Below are positions 1 to 10,462 of a stretch of 64,000 nt of DNA, piece after piece. Each line of letters begins with the position of its first letter. Position 1 is the stretch's first letter. A model generated the notes under the pieces. The model had not been told where the DNA came from. It did no database searches and saw nothing but the letters and a program-made list of their open reading frames with translations. Source of the DNA: Elephas maximus indicus (lineage: Eukaryota > Chordata > Mammalia > Proboscidea > Elephantidae); NCBI RefSeq assembly GCF_024166365.1, contig NC_064826.1, positions 61,955,001 to 62,019,000 of the forward strand, in the 5' to 3' direction. The position numbers and the translations under genes were made by a program.

Positions 1-505
1 CAAAAGACCTCTTTAAAGTGTTGAAAAGCAAAGAATGTCAAGGTGAGGCCTAAGGTGTGCCTGACCCAAGCCATGATATTTTCAATTGCCTCATATGCAT
101 GAGAAAGTTGTACAATGAATAAGGAAGACCCAAGAAGAATTGATGCCTTTGAATTATGGTGTTGGTGAAGAATATTGAATATATCATGGAGTTCCAAAAG
201 AATGAACAAATCTGTCTTGGAAGAAATATAGCCAGAGTGCTCCTTGGAAGGAGGATGATGAGACTTAGTCTCACGTACTTTGGACATGTTATCAGGAAGG
301 ATCAGTCCCTGGCGAAGGATATCATGCTTGGTAAAGTAGAGGGTCAGTGAAAAAGAGGAAGACCCTCAATGAGATGGATTGACACAGTGGCTGCAACAGG
401 CTGAAGCATAACAAGCATCAGGCAGTGTTTTGTTCTGTTGTACATAGAGTGGCTATGAGTCAGAACCAACTGGACAGCACCTAACAAGAACAACAACAAT
501 CTTTA
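1..505 (+). mobile_element. RTE/BovB-type LINE, 3' end (cut by window edge)
   Basis: The sequence matches, with frame breaks, the C-terminal part of an RTE-type polyprotein and ends in the AAC-rich tail CACCTAACAAGAACAACAAC. The copy at 2370-3315 shows the same region on the other strand. It is decayed and runs off the left edge. Confidence 0.85.
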
Positions 506-614
506 CGGAAGCCGACTGCCCCATCTTTCTCTCACAGAGCGCCTGGCAGGTTTGAACCACCAACCCTTTCAGTTAGCAGCACAGCGATTTATTCACTATG
601 CCTCCAGGGCTCCA
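501..614 (-). mobile_element. AfroSINE, partial
   Basis: Complement of the tRNA-related head, ending CCAGGGCTCC. It directly follows the RTE 3' tail. Confidence 0.75.
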
Positions 615-1029
615 GGAACTCAAGGCGATTTCCTTAAAAAAGGGTTGTAAGCATAGTGGGTACTTAAAGTTTCACAGACTCTTGGCTGAAACAGAAGAGA
701 CACTTAAGGATTAATTACTTGATATTTCTTTTCATATTTAAACTAAATGTATTTTTACTGTAAACACTATATGGACCCTTGATACAACTCTTTTGGGGGC
801 TCACTTAGTTTACATTCCATGACTGTTTGGCAATATGAAAATCCTTCAAGGTGATGTCAGTATATATTTTATTACTCAGTAATCCAGTGCAGTGTCTTGA
901 ATTACAGGTTTATAATTCCTTATCATGATAATAGTAACATCTTAGATTTTTTTAACAGTTCATTAGATTATAAGCCACTTCAAATGTGTACTAGTTTCCT
1001 AAGTCATGAATTACATTTTCAAAAAATGT

Positions 1030-1660
1030 TATTGTGGCAAAATACGTATAACAAGTTTGTCATTTTAACCATTTGTAAGTGGACAATTCAGTGACATTAC
1101 ATTCAATATGTTGTGCTACCTTCACCACTTGCCGTTTCCAAAATTTTTTCAGCACACTAAAGAGAAACTTGTAAACCCTGGTGGCGTAGTGGTTAAGAGC
1201 TATGGGTGCTAACCAAAAGGTCAGCAGTTCAAATCCACCAGGTAGTCCTTGGAAATCCTATGGGGCATTTCTACTCTGTCCTATAGGGTCACTATGAATT
1301 GGAATTGACTAGACGGCAATGGGTTCGTGTTTTTTTTTTTTTTTTTTTTTGGTTTTAAAGAGAAACTCAGTACCTCTTCAGCAATAACTGACTCCTATTC
1401 CCTCCAGAACAGGCAAATTTCTATGCATTTGCCTATTCTGGATTTTTCATATAAGTGGGATCAGAGAATAATTTGTCCTTTTGTGTCTGACTTATTTCAC
1501 TCAGTATAATGTTTTCAAGGTTCATCCATGTCAGAACTTCATTTCTCTTTATGACTGAATAATATTCCATGGCATGTAGGTATATATCACATATTGTTTA
1601 ATGGACACTTGGGTTGTTCCTACCTATGCATTATTTTTTGAAATCTTAACACCAACAAAT
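1030..1660 (-). mobile_element. Old L1 fragment (split by a SINE)
   Basis: Plus-strand text such as TGACTTATTTCACTCAGTAT and CTGAATAATATTCCATGGCA is the complement of a mammalian L1 3' region. An AfroSINE (1170-1355) splits it. Confidence 0.8.
1170..1355 (+). mobile_element. AfroSINE, full length, 12-base TSD
   Basis: Head CCCTGGTGGCGTAGTGGTTA, B-box-like AGTTCAAATCC, tail then a long T-run. Flanked by TAAAGAGAAACT at 1158-1169 and 1356-1367. Nested in L1. Confidence 0.97.
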
Positions 1661-1924
1661 TTGTCATAAGTGTTATTTAACACATTCTGTTTTTGTATGC
1701 ATATTTTTATTCTAGTACTCATTTTGTTTGGAAAGCAGTTTAGTAAAATGGAGTAAGACTTGAGTCAGGAAGTCTGGATCTTAATCCAGCCAGGACTTTT
1801 GCTACCCAACCATGGGAAGTCAAGCAAGTCATTTTAAATGATTAAAATGACCATTCAGGCCTTCATAAAATATGGAAGAAAAATCACTATGCTCCCTCCT
1901 ATTTTCTTTATTTATATACCATTG

Positions 1925-2082
1925 GTGCCCTGGTGGTGCAGTCATTAAAGAGCTAGGCTCCTTACCAAAAGTTTGGCAGTTCAAATCCACCAGCTGTTCC
2001 TTGGAAACCCTATGGGGCAGTCCTACTCTGTCCTGTAGGGTCACTATAAGTCAAAATTTATTCAGCAGCAACAGGTTGGATT
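1925..2082 (+). mobile_element. AfroSINE
   Basis: GCCCTGGTGGTGCAGTCATT head and CTACTCTGTCCTGTAGGGTC body. The tail ends in CAGCAGCAACAGG. Confidence 0.9.
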
Positions 2083-2102
2083 TTACATACCATTCACCTA
2101 TA

Positions 2103-2197
2103 TTGTTGTTCTTAGGTGTCATCAAGTTGGTTTTGATTCATAGTGACTCCAGATGACAGAGTAGAACTGCCCCATAGGGTTTCCTAATCTGTAATTT
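2103..2197 (-). mobile_element. AfroSINE, tail half only
   Basis: GAGTAGAACTGCCCCATAGG is the complement of the body. The head is missing. Confidence 0.75.
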
Positions 2198-2211
2198 TTT
2201 TTCTTTTTACT

Positions 2212-2369
2212 GGAGGATCCCTGGTGGTGCAATGGTTAAGTGCTCAGCTGTTAACTGAAGGGTTCTTGGTTTGAACCTTGGAACCGCTCCTTGGGAGAAA
2301 GAAGTGACGATCTGCAGTGGTAAAGATTGCAGCCTTGGAAAACCTATGGGGCATTTCTACATGGTTCTA
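2212..2369 (+). mobile_element. AfroSINE, old
   Basis: GATCCCTGGTGGTGCAATGG head, GGGAGAAAGAAGTGACGATC middle. It runs into the RTE. Confidence 0.85.
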
Positions 2370-3315
2370 TGTTGTTGTTGTTGTTAGGTGCTGTTGAGAT
2401 GGTTCCGACTCATAGTGACTCTATGTACCACAGAGGAAAACACTGCCCAATCCTGTGCCATGCTCACAATCCTTATGCTTGAGCCCATTGTTGCAGCCAC
2501 TGTGTCAACCCATTTCACTGAGGGTGTTCCTCCTTACCACTGACCTTGTACTTTACCAACCATTGTGTCCTTCTCCAGGGACTGATCCCTCCTGATAACA
2601 TGTTCAAAGTACGTAAGATGCAGTCTCGCCATCCTTCCTTCTAAGGAGCATTCTGGTTGTACTTCTTCCAAGACAGATATGTTCATTCTTTTGGCAGTCC
2701 ATGGTATATTCTGTATTCTTCGCCAACAACATAATTCAAAGGTGTCAGTTCTTCGGCCATCTTTATTCATTGTCCAGCTTTCACATGTGTATGATGCGAT
2801 TGAAAATACCATGGCTTGGGTCAGGCACACCTTAGTCTTCAAGGTGACATCTTTGCTCTTCAAAACTTTAAAGAGGTCCTTTGCAGCAGATCTGCCCAAT
2901 GCAATGTGTCTTTTGATTACTTGACTGCTGCTTCCATGGCTGTTGATTGTGGATCCAAGTAAAATGAAATCCTTGACAACTTCAATCTTCTCTCCATTTA
3001 TCATGACGTTGCTTGTTGGTCCAATTTTTGTTTTCTTTATGTTAAGGATTTTTGTTTTCTTTATGTTGAGGTGCAATCCATACTGAAGGCTGTGGTCTTC
3101 GCTCTTCACCATCAAGTGCTTCAAGTCCTCTTCACTTTCAGCGAGTAAGATTGTGTTATCTGCATATTGGAGGTTGTTAATGAATTTTCCACTAATCCTG
3201 ATCCCCTGTTCTTCTACATACAGTCCAGTTTCTTGTATTATTTACTCAGCATACAGATTGAATAGGTACAGTGAAAGGATACAACCGCCAGGGCTATCAC
3301 CACTTTTCCTCCGGG
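2370..3315 (-). mobile_element. RTE/BovB-type LINE, 3' part with reverse transcriptase remnant
   Basis: Read on the minus strand, an open frame of about 200 codons (2534-3166) carries the end of the reverse transcriptase and the conserved C-terminal block with CWRRIQNIPWTAKR and FEHVIRRDQSLEKD. The catalytic box reads YADN (3155-3166) where active elements have YADD, so it is dead. A tandem duplication of 'LNIKKTKI' is seen. The element ends at its 3' GTT repeats (AAC on its own strand) near 2370 and is 5'-truncated at about 3315. RTE elements copy by target-primed reverse transcription. Confidence 0.9.
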
Positions 3316-3339
3316 GATTTTCAGCGTTTATCAGTTTCA

Positions 3340-3497
3340 CCCTGGTGGCACAGTGGTTGAGTGCTAGGGCTGCTAACAAAAAGATCAGTTGTTCTAATTC
3401 ACCAGGCGCTCCTTGGAAACTCTATGGGGTGCAGTCCTATTCTGTCCTGTAGGGTCTCTATGAGTCGGAATGGACTTGACGGCAACGGGTTTTAAAA
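3340..3497 (+). mobile_element. AfroSINE abutting the AKAP9 promoter
   Basis: CCCTGGTGGCACAGTGGTTG head to GACTTGACGGCAACGGGTTT. The CpG island begins right after it, about 330 bases before the YY1 motif. Confidence 0.95.
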
Positions 3498-3823
3498 GCG
3501 ACCACTGAGTCCGTAGGACGGCGAATGGGGGCCGGGCTGGGTACCCTCTGTCAGACCTCGTCCTCACCCCACCCACCCCCAACCCCGCCGCAACCTGGGA
3601 GCCGTTCATCCCTGGTGAGGACCAGGAAGGTCTAGGGTCGGGAGGGCGCCGTCTCCCGCCCGCCCCTCGCCGGTAGGTGGCGGGGGTTGCCGGCCGGGGT
3701 CGCTCCCAGGGCGGCGCGCGGCTCAGGGCCGCGGGCGCACCTGCCTGGTGCGGCGAGGCTCGCGGCGGCTGCGCGGACTGACGTGCCCCCCCTCCCGCCC
3801 GGCCGCGTGTTTACGTGGAGACG

Positions 3824-3834
3824 AAGATGGCGGC
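3824..3834 (+). promoter_or_regulatory. YY1-type motif overlapping an upstream ATG
   Basis: AAGATGGCGGC matches the extended YY1 consensus, in the orientation usually found just downstream of the start site of TATA-less promoters. Its internal ATG (3827) is also the start of a short upstream ORF. Confidence 0.7.
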
Positions 3835-3880
3835 GGTGGTGACGGCGCTGCCCGTGCGGTCGAGGACTACCCACCAGTGA
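3827..3880 (+). other. Upstream ORF (17 codons) in the AKAP9 5' leader
   Basis: The reading frame runs from ATG 3827 to TGA 3878-3880, encoding M-A-A-V-V-T-A-L-P-V-R-S-R-T-T-H-Q. It closes 151 bases before the main ATG and lies in another frame. The A at -3 of its context (AAGATGG) is favourable, so it could be translated if transcription starts upstream of it. The peptide itself is not expected to have a function. A regulatory role is inference. Confidence 0.5.
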
Positions 3881-4031
3881 GCGCGGAGACTTGTTCGACT
3901 CGGGGCGGGGAGCGCTGGGCCCGGCCCTGCTCCTTGGGCCCCGGAGCTGGCCGGGACCTCCGTCTGAATCGACCTTTCCTTTCTACCCTCGATCCCTTTC
4001 CCGTCTTCCCCCACCCTTCTCCGCAGAGGCC

Positions 4032-4079
4032 ATGGAGGACGACGAGAGACAGAAGAAGCTGGAGGCCGGCAAAGCGAAG
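4032..4079 (+). CDS. AKAP9: AKAP9 coding exon 1 (start codon exon)
   Basis: Encodes residues 1-16 (MEDDERQKKLEAGKAK), matching the N terminus of human AKAP9 with Asp for Glu at position 4. The start is chosen on homology and a strong Kozak context (G at -3, G at +4). The frame stays open upstream without another in-frame ATG. Donor GTAGGA follows directly, in phase 0. The six bases before the ATG are preceded by a long pyrimidine tract ending in CAG, which resembles a splice acceptor, so an untranslated exon further upstream cannot be excluded. Confidence 0.95.
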
Positions 4080-5293
4080 GTAGGAAAGCCGGGCGCAGCC
4101 GGGCCCGCGGTGGGAGGCGGCGCCTGGAAAGGGGTGGTGGAGGGGAGCCTGGGAAGCGGAGATCGCAGCAGCCCCAGTGCGCTCGCTGCCTGGGAGGAAG
4201 GTGCTGCAGGGTCTTTATTTCCCCCCGCCACCCTCTCCCCTTTTTCCACAGGAGAAAAAAGCCCTGTGCTACCATCTAGCAAATTAAAAAAAATGCTTCC
4301 GTAATGATTGGATCGTGTGGCTCTTTCTCGTGAATGCGCAAATGAAACGCCTCTTTTACTATATTGCTATTAGCTAGTATGTATTGCCTCTAAATCTCCA
4401 GCTTTTCACTCTTTTAGGTTGTTTTCTGGGTGGTGCAGGCATTGTGCTTTTCTGGGTGGGGATTTGGGGCTTTATTCGGTGGGGGATTTGTGCGCTGATC
4501 ATCAGCTTGGCTTCTTTAGGTGGCACGCTGGCACTCTTGGGTGTGTGTGATTGGCCTGTGACAGCTGCCACAGCAGTGGCTTGAGGGTGCCACAAGTGCC
4601 AGCTGTGAACTTCGCTTTAGGGGCGTTTTTAGAAGCGTGCTTTATATGTTTGCGTTTGGAGGTCTTTGTCATGGCATGCGCTTTTGTATTGTGTGGAATG
4701 TTAATGCAGTCTGTGAATGGAAAGATTCCATATCCTCAGCAATAGCTATAGAATTCCTGCTTTAAATACTGTTTTAACGGTTTGTTGTGTTTGTCTGGGT
4801 GAGTCGCGATTGTGTGTGTGTGTATGCATGTATGAAAAAGCCTGTAAAGAACACAGTATAAAACTATAAATATATCACTCATTGGGCATCATGAAAAAAT
4901 TGACATAGACAAAATAGAAATTAAATAGCATTTTTCTTTAAAAAATTACATGTTTGAGCATATCATTTGTCCTCAAAGGTCCTCTTCTCCCTACAATGGA
5001 GCTACCTTTTATAGATTGTTTTAACTGTCTTATTGGAGGTAATTGTTAGCAATCATGATTGAACCACAGTTAAATTATAACATAGTTGGCTGTTTTTTGT
5101 TTCTTCCTTCTCTTCTCCAAATAGACAAACAAAGGAAACCTGGTCAATGGTTTTGGTAATCAATGAAGAACCAATACTGCAGAAATGCATTAGTTAGATG
5201 CTCAGCCAAATTTGTTAATGAATAAGTATGTGAGCTAACTTCCTATCACTACAATATAGTTCACTTTTTCACATGTTCACTCTAAGGTCAAGG

Positions 5294-5425
5294 CTTAAGG
5301 AGCTATGGTGGCACAGTGGTTCGGCTGCCAACGGAAAGGTCCCTGTTCCAATGCACAGGCCCCTCTGCAGGAGAAAGATGTGGCAGTCAGTCAGCTTCTG
5401 TGAAGAGTTACAGCTTGGTGAAGCT
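5294..5425 (+). mobile_element. AfroSINE, 5' half (split by L1)
   Basis: Head through GGAGAAAGATGTGGCAGTC to GTTACAGCTT. The rest resumes at 5763 after an L1 insert. Confidence 0.8.
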
Positions 5426-5426
5426 A

Positions 5427-5762
5427 CTTGCAGAGATCACTTTTCAGCCAAATAATAGACAGGCCTGTAAAATAAACAGTTAACACCTGTGAGGAATGTG
5501 CTCCTTAGAACAACCAACTATATGAGACTAAAAAGAGCAGCATTTGCCCAAAAGCAAAGAAGGGGAGGCGGGAAGGGGCAGGGAAGCCCAACGCATGGAA
5601 ACAGGAATCCAGGGTGGAAATGGGGAGAGTACTGACACATTGTGGGCATTGCAACCAAAGTCACAGAACAATTAATGTGTGGATTATTGAGTGGGAAACT
5701 AGTTTACTATGTAGACTTTCACCTAAAGCACAATAAATTTATTTATTTTTTTTTTTAATTTA
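5427..5762 (+). mobile_element. L1 3' end inserted inside an AfroSINE
   Basis: The sequence is the same L1 3' UTR as the end of the copy at 31838-33050 (ACCACTGTCAC-like block, GTTTA...CACCTAAAG) and ends in an A/T-rich tail. It separates the two halves of one SINE (5294-5425 and 5763-5825). A diverged 8-base repeat (TACAGCTT/TAGAGCTT) flanks it. Confidence 0.75.
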
Positions 5763-5825
5763 GAGCTTAGAAACCCTATGGGGCAGTTCTACTCTGTCCT
5801 GTGGCATTGGGTTTGGTTTTTTGGT
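5763..5825 (+). mobile_element. AfroSINE, 3' half (split by L1)
   Basis: AGAAACCCTATGGGGCAGTT to ATTGGGTTTGGTTT, completing the copy begun at 5294. Confidence 0.8.
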
Positions 5826-6589
5826 TAAGGTCAAGGTTTAAGTGCTTATAGGTATATGAGTAGATTATTATTTTAGAATCTATAAATGGAGGGAAAGAGG
5901 AATCAGGTCATCTCCAGAAGCCCAAAGTTGATTATATTTGTAAGCAACCTGAGGATCTGAGCAAGCTCTATGCACCCAAGGAAGTGGGACTTAAGTGCGT
6001 GCCCCCTTCCAAAAGCGTTGAAGTTCTATTTAGACTTAATTATTGAATCTTGTCTTTTACCTCAGAATTTTTACTGTCTGCCCCCAGAATTATCTTTTCT
6101 AATATATGTGAAGCAGTCCTATACAACATAGTTTACTTTGGACAAAAACATCTCAAAATAGAGGACTTATAGTATGGTTGATTTGGCAAAATAGAATTCT
6201 AGTTTCTGTGTATACGTGTGTTGTCTTTCAAAATTCTATCTATTGGAGTAAAAATCTTTATATTTCAACTTTAGTTTTTACTGTACAAGGTTATCTTTTT
6301 GAGTTGAGCCCAATATTTCTGTTGAGAAGTAGATCTGTGAAACTTGTCAGGCAAGGTATGTTTGCAACATGAGCTTTACAATATAAAAACACTGGAAGCA
6401 ACCTTCAAAGACAACATTAGGAGATTTTCTAAGTTATTTATAAATGCAGTGGGATAGCTTGTAGCTTTAAAATATTATGAAGACTGGAACATGGAAAATA
6501 GAGTGAAAACAGCATTATCAAAAATAGTGTATACATTAGTATTTTAATTATATAATAATGTGTGCTTGCAGATTAGGACCAAAAGACTC

Positions 6590-6755
6590 TTTTATAAAGG
6601 AAAAGCAAATCAGCAAATGTTGAAGTCCTGTCTTATACCAAGGGATGGAAATAGAGAGGTGGCGACACGGTCCCTGCTCTCAAGAGACTTACAGTTTAGC
6701 GGGAGAGACAGACCTTGTGTAATAAGTACAATGACAGAAAAGGTGCATTAGGATT
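6590..6755 (-). mobile_element. L2-like 3' fragment
   Basis: CTGCTCTCAAGAGACTTACA with following text resembles the complement of an L2 3' UTR, at low similarity. Confidence 0.4.
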
Positions 6756-6874
6756 TTGGGTTATTTTTTTCATTTGTGAGAATGTGTTAAATGCCGCTAC
6801 CTCATCTTTAAGAATATTTTACAAAGAAGACTCTTACGCTGTCAAGTAATATAGCCTAGCACAACGCTTGTCAG

Positions 6875-7086
6875 AGGAGCCTGGGTGGTGCAAACTGTTT
6901 GCAGTCAGGTGCTAACGTAATAGTTGGCTGTTTGAACCCCCCCAGCAGCTCCAGGGAAGAAAGGGTTGGCAAACTGCATCCATAAAAACTACAACCGAGA
7001 AAATCCTGTGGAACAATTCTACTGTGTAGCACATGGAGTCTTCATGAGTTGGGGGCCGAGCCCACAGCAGCTAACACCAACAACTC
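6875..7086 (+). mobile_element. AfroSINE, old subfamily with AAC tail
   Basis: Head GGAGCCTGGGTGGTGCAAAC, tail GCAGCTAACACCAACAAC, like the RTE 3' end. Confidence 0.85.
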
Positions 7087-7763
7087 AATAAATATTTGCT
7101 TAATGAATGAACGAGCAGAATGATTCATGAGTTGTCATTACTTTTTTACTTTGCTAGCATGATTGTAGTGCCACTTTCCTACCGTGCTTGTAATTTAATG
7201 GCAGTATTCCAGAGTTCTCTTAATCAGAAACCTCTTCTTCCTAGTAATAGAAACCACTTAAAATGATCATTTTCCAAAAGTTGGGATTCTGTGTTACTGG
7301 ACATTTATAGGTCTCCTTTCTGTTTTTGTAGTTCTTATTCTTCTTTCATTGCTGTCAGTTCTCATTGTTATGGACACGCTCACCTTGCCTTGCTCCTTTT
7401 CATCTGCCTCTTTCCCTAATTTGCTGTTCGAGATTTATGTGATTGAGAATCCAGGTTACTAGTTTGTAAAAATCAAGGGCTGATGGAACTTGGTGCATGG
7501 GCTTTTTAACAGTTCAGTTTATTTTTCTGTTGCTTGGAGAGTTGTGGTTTACTATTGGGTCCTCAGCTATGTCCTGAGTATGGATGTTGCAAGAAGCCTG
7601 CCCTTGGAGTTGTGAGACATTAGTACATTATTAGGTAAATATTTTGAGAGCTGGACTGACCCCATTTACAACATGCTGACCAGGATGGCACTAACATAGT
7701 CTGTCATTGTGTTGAGCCAAATTATTCTAACTCCACTTCAAATGACTTCATTTTCCCAAGTAA

Positions 7764-7944
7764 AATTTACTCACTGCCATTGATTCGATTCTGGTTCATA
7801 GCAACCCTATAGGCTTTCCAAGGCCGTAAATCTTTACAGAAGCAGACCACCACATCTTTCTCCCGTGGAGCCGCTGGTGGTTTCGAAAAGCCGACCTTTC
7901 AGTTAGCAGTCCAACACTTTAACCATTGCACCACCAGGGCTCCA
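7764..7944 (-). mobile_element. AfroSINE
   Basis: Complement, with CATCTTTCTCCCGTGGAGC in the middle and CACCACCAGGGCTCC at the head. Confidence 0.9.
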
Positions 7945-8670
7945 AATTTATTTACAACATTATATTAAGAAGAAAAAGTATGGTAATATTAGTGACCGAA
8001 ATTAAATTGAGGACAGTTGTGCATTTAGTATAAAACTTTAACTCCTGTAAATTTGCATCAAGTATACTTTTTAAAGTTCTATTAATGTAGCTGAAATAAT
8101 GAAACCAAAGTTTTGCACCAAGTGTTCAGTGTTTTATATAATTGTCATTGTTTGTTCAATAATTATTAAGAATAATTTAAAATATTGCCTATTGTATTCA
8201 GTAACTTGGTAATTATATGATTTTTGATTGTTTAATGAGTGTTTTCAATTTGAAGATTAGTGATAATTGTATGCAAAAAAGGACAGGGTTCTGTACAAGC
8301 TGTATATTAGTTTATCAGTGCCAGGAGTTTTCAATTAATGATTCCAACTTGATGACAAATTTAGTTATAATGTTAATTGTTATTTGCATATTTCAGACAT
8401 CCTACACTACCACTAAGAAAGTTCTCCCCCTCTGTGTATCTTTTAAACTTACTAGTTTTTTATACTTATGTTTGACATAGCTTACTTAGCTTTCAGGCTG
8501 GTGCAGCAGTTTGATAACTTGATCAATATTTATTGCAACAGTGTTTCATTGCTCATGATTTAAAACTACATCTTCTTGCTTTGCTGGAAAAAATATGGTT
8601 CCTTGATTATGAGCTTTAGGAGGATACTATAGAGGAAAGAATGGGCAGGACAGGCTCCTCAAAGTATATT

Positions 8671-8836
8671 AAAAAAAAAACAAAAAACCTGTTGCTGTCA
8701 GGTTGATTCTGACTCATAGCGACCCTATAGGACAGAGTAGAACTGCCCCTTACGGTTCCCAAGGATTGCCTGGTAGATTCGAATTGCTGACCTTTTGATT
8801 AGCAGCTGTAGCTCTGAACCACTACGCCACCAGGGT
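8671..8836 (-). mobile_element. AfroSINE
   Basis: Complement, A-run then CATAGCGACCCTATAGGACA, ending TACGCCACCAGGG. Confidence 0.93.
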
Positions 8837-9789
8837 ATGATATATATAGTATTACAAAAAGATCTTTGAGAAGAATCCAGGAACTTCCAGAGACAGGGCC
8901 AGAGAAGTGATTGGGATAAAAGACCCGTAAGATTCAGTGAAGAAAGACTTAACAAGGAGATCTCTCGTGGCCTCTCAGTGAACGGTAGCACAAAGAAAAG
9001 AGGACGTGAAAAACATACATCCAGGTGCTCTGAATATGATAAGATTGGGGGAAAAATGGTTTTAAGCAAAAGCACTTATTTTTATAAAAGATTTGTGGGG
9101 AGAGCTAAAATATGACTGCAAAATTTCTCTTATAGGCTACTGATTACTGAGATGTAAATGAATTTAAATAGAAATATTTAATCATATTTGTCTTCTGGTG
9201 TAGAAATTAGCCCCTTTAAAGTTAGCATCCCTTTAAAAACTTGGATTTGGAAACACTACAGAAATTTTGTAAAGGTTATTAAGGTGGTTTTGCATCTCAT
9301 TTTTTGGCGAATTTATGATACTGCTATTTGGTCTGGTAGAAAAGGCACTAGGTTCAGACTTTGGAGACATTTATTCTTTCATTTGTTCAACATTTTTGAA
9401 CGCGTACAACTATGCCGCTGTGGACTTTTACTTAGCAAGCATTTATTTAAATTATGACAACTCTGTGCCTCATTGTCTTTAGAGATAATGCTATCACAGT
9501 ATATAGATCTCACAGGTGTTTTGAAGGACAAATGGAATAATAATTGAGAGCTTTTTGAGTTCTTCTGGTACTAGATATAAAGAAACTGTGATTATTTTTT
9601 GACCCGAGCAGATTTCCCTCCTTAGTTAACTTTCAGCAGTGTCGGTTATGTCTTCTGCTTCTGATGTGCACGTTAATTGTTAAGCTCCTCGTAGTTTTTA
9701 TAGTCTTGACTCCCAAAGATGACCTTAGATAAAAGACTTTGCTTCTCTACTGATAGAATACTAATGCTCAGTCTAAAGTAGGGCTCTAT

Positions 9790-9960
9790 GTCCATACTCC
9801 TCAAGGTGTGGTTTATGAAACGCTGGTGGAGGTTGCTTGTTAAAAATTCACGTTTCTGGGCCCCACCCACGCATCTGAATCAGAAACTTTAATAAGCATT
9901 TTAGGTGATTATTCCCTAAAGTTTAAGGATTACTACCATAGGCACTAAAAGGACTTTGAA
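9790..9960 (+). mobile_element. MER5A-like hAT MITE
   Basis: CTCAAGGTGTGGTTTATGAA, GGGCCCCACCCACGCATCTG and CTAAAGTTTAAGGATTAC follow the MER5A order (hAT-Charlie nonautonomous). Confidence 0.75.
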
Positions 9961-10018
9961 CTTAGCATTTAATACTTTTTAGCAGTTAATTGTCGTTTAG
10001 CATTGCTAAGTGCTTACA

Positions 10019-10240
10019 AAGGAGCCCTCGTGGCAAGGCGGTTAAAACATTCAGCTATAACTGAAAAGGTTGGTGGTTTGAACTCCCCAGCTGCTCCGAG
10101 GGAGAAAGATGGAGAAAGATGTGGCAGTCTGCTTTCGTAAGGATTTACAGCCCTTGAAACTCTATGGGGCAGTTCTATTCTGTATAGGGTCGCCATGAGT
10201 TGGGACCAACTCGATGGCAATGGGTTTTTTTTTTTTTTTC
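10019..10240 (+). mobile_element. AfroSINE, with a small internal duplication
   Basis: Full length. GGAGAAAGATGGAGAAAGAT shows a 10-base tandem duplication within the middle segment. Confidence 0.92.
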
Positions 10241-10299
10241 TTTTTAAGTGTATACAAATTATTTCTATTACTAATCACTGCAGCTTTTTTTTTTTTTAA

Positions 10300-10462
10300 G
10301 ATACCAAACCAAACCCATCGCTGTCGAGGCGATTCTGACTCATAGCAACCCTACAAGACAGAGTAGAACTACCCCATAAAGTTCCAAGGAGCACTTGGTG
10401 GATTTGAACTACCGACCTTTTGGTTAGCAGCTGAACTCTTAACCACTGCGCCACCAGGGTTT
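10300..10462 (-). mobile_element. AfroSINE
   Basis: Complement, ACCAAACCAAACCCATCG to GCGCCACCAGGGTTTC. It faces the copy at 10019 tail to tail. Confidence 0.93.

Larger units (their letters stand above)
3490..4210 (+). promoter_or_regulatory. AKAP9: CpG-island promoter of AKAP9
   Basis: Base composition changes abruptly from AT-rich repeat debris to a GC- and CpG-dense stretch that surrounds the first coding exon. No TATA box is evident. A half-CRE (TGACGTG, 3779-3785) and a YY1-type motif (3824-3834) lie inside. This is the usual make-up of a TATA-less housekeeping promoter. The likely start zone, about 3790-3830, is inferred from the YY1 position. The upstream edge coincides with the end of an AfroSINE. 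Confidence 0.85.

Noticed and set aside
1170..1260. tRNA-like head with A- and B-box in SINE copies
   Set aside because: These are tRNA-derived SINE heads; no complete cloverleaf, and the same sequence recurs about 40 times.
3632..4304. Several long open frames on both strands in the CpG island
   Set aside because: GC-rich sequence lacks stop codons by chance. Apart from the AKAP9 frame at 4032-4079, none resembles a known protein. The frame from 3891 has no ATG before 4032.
4384..4745. Hydrophobic open frames just after exon 1
   Set aside because: Short, G/T-rich, no splice or homology support; inside intron 1.
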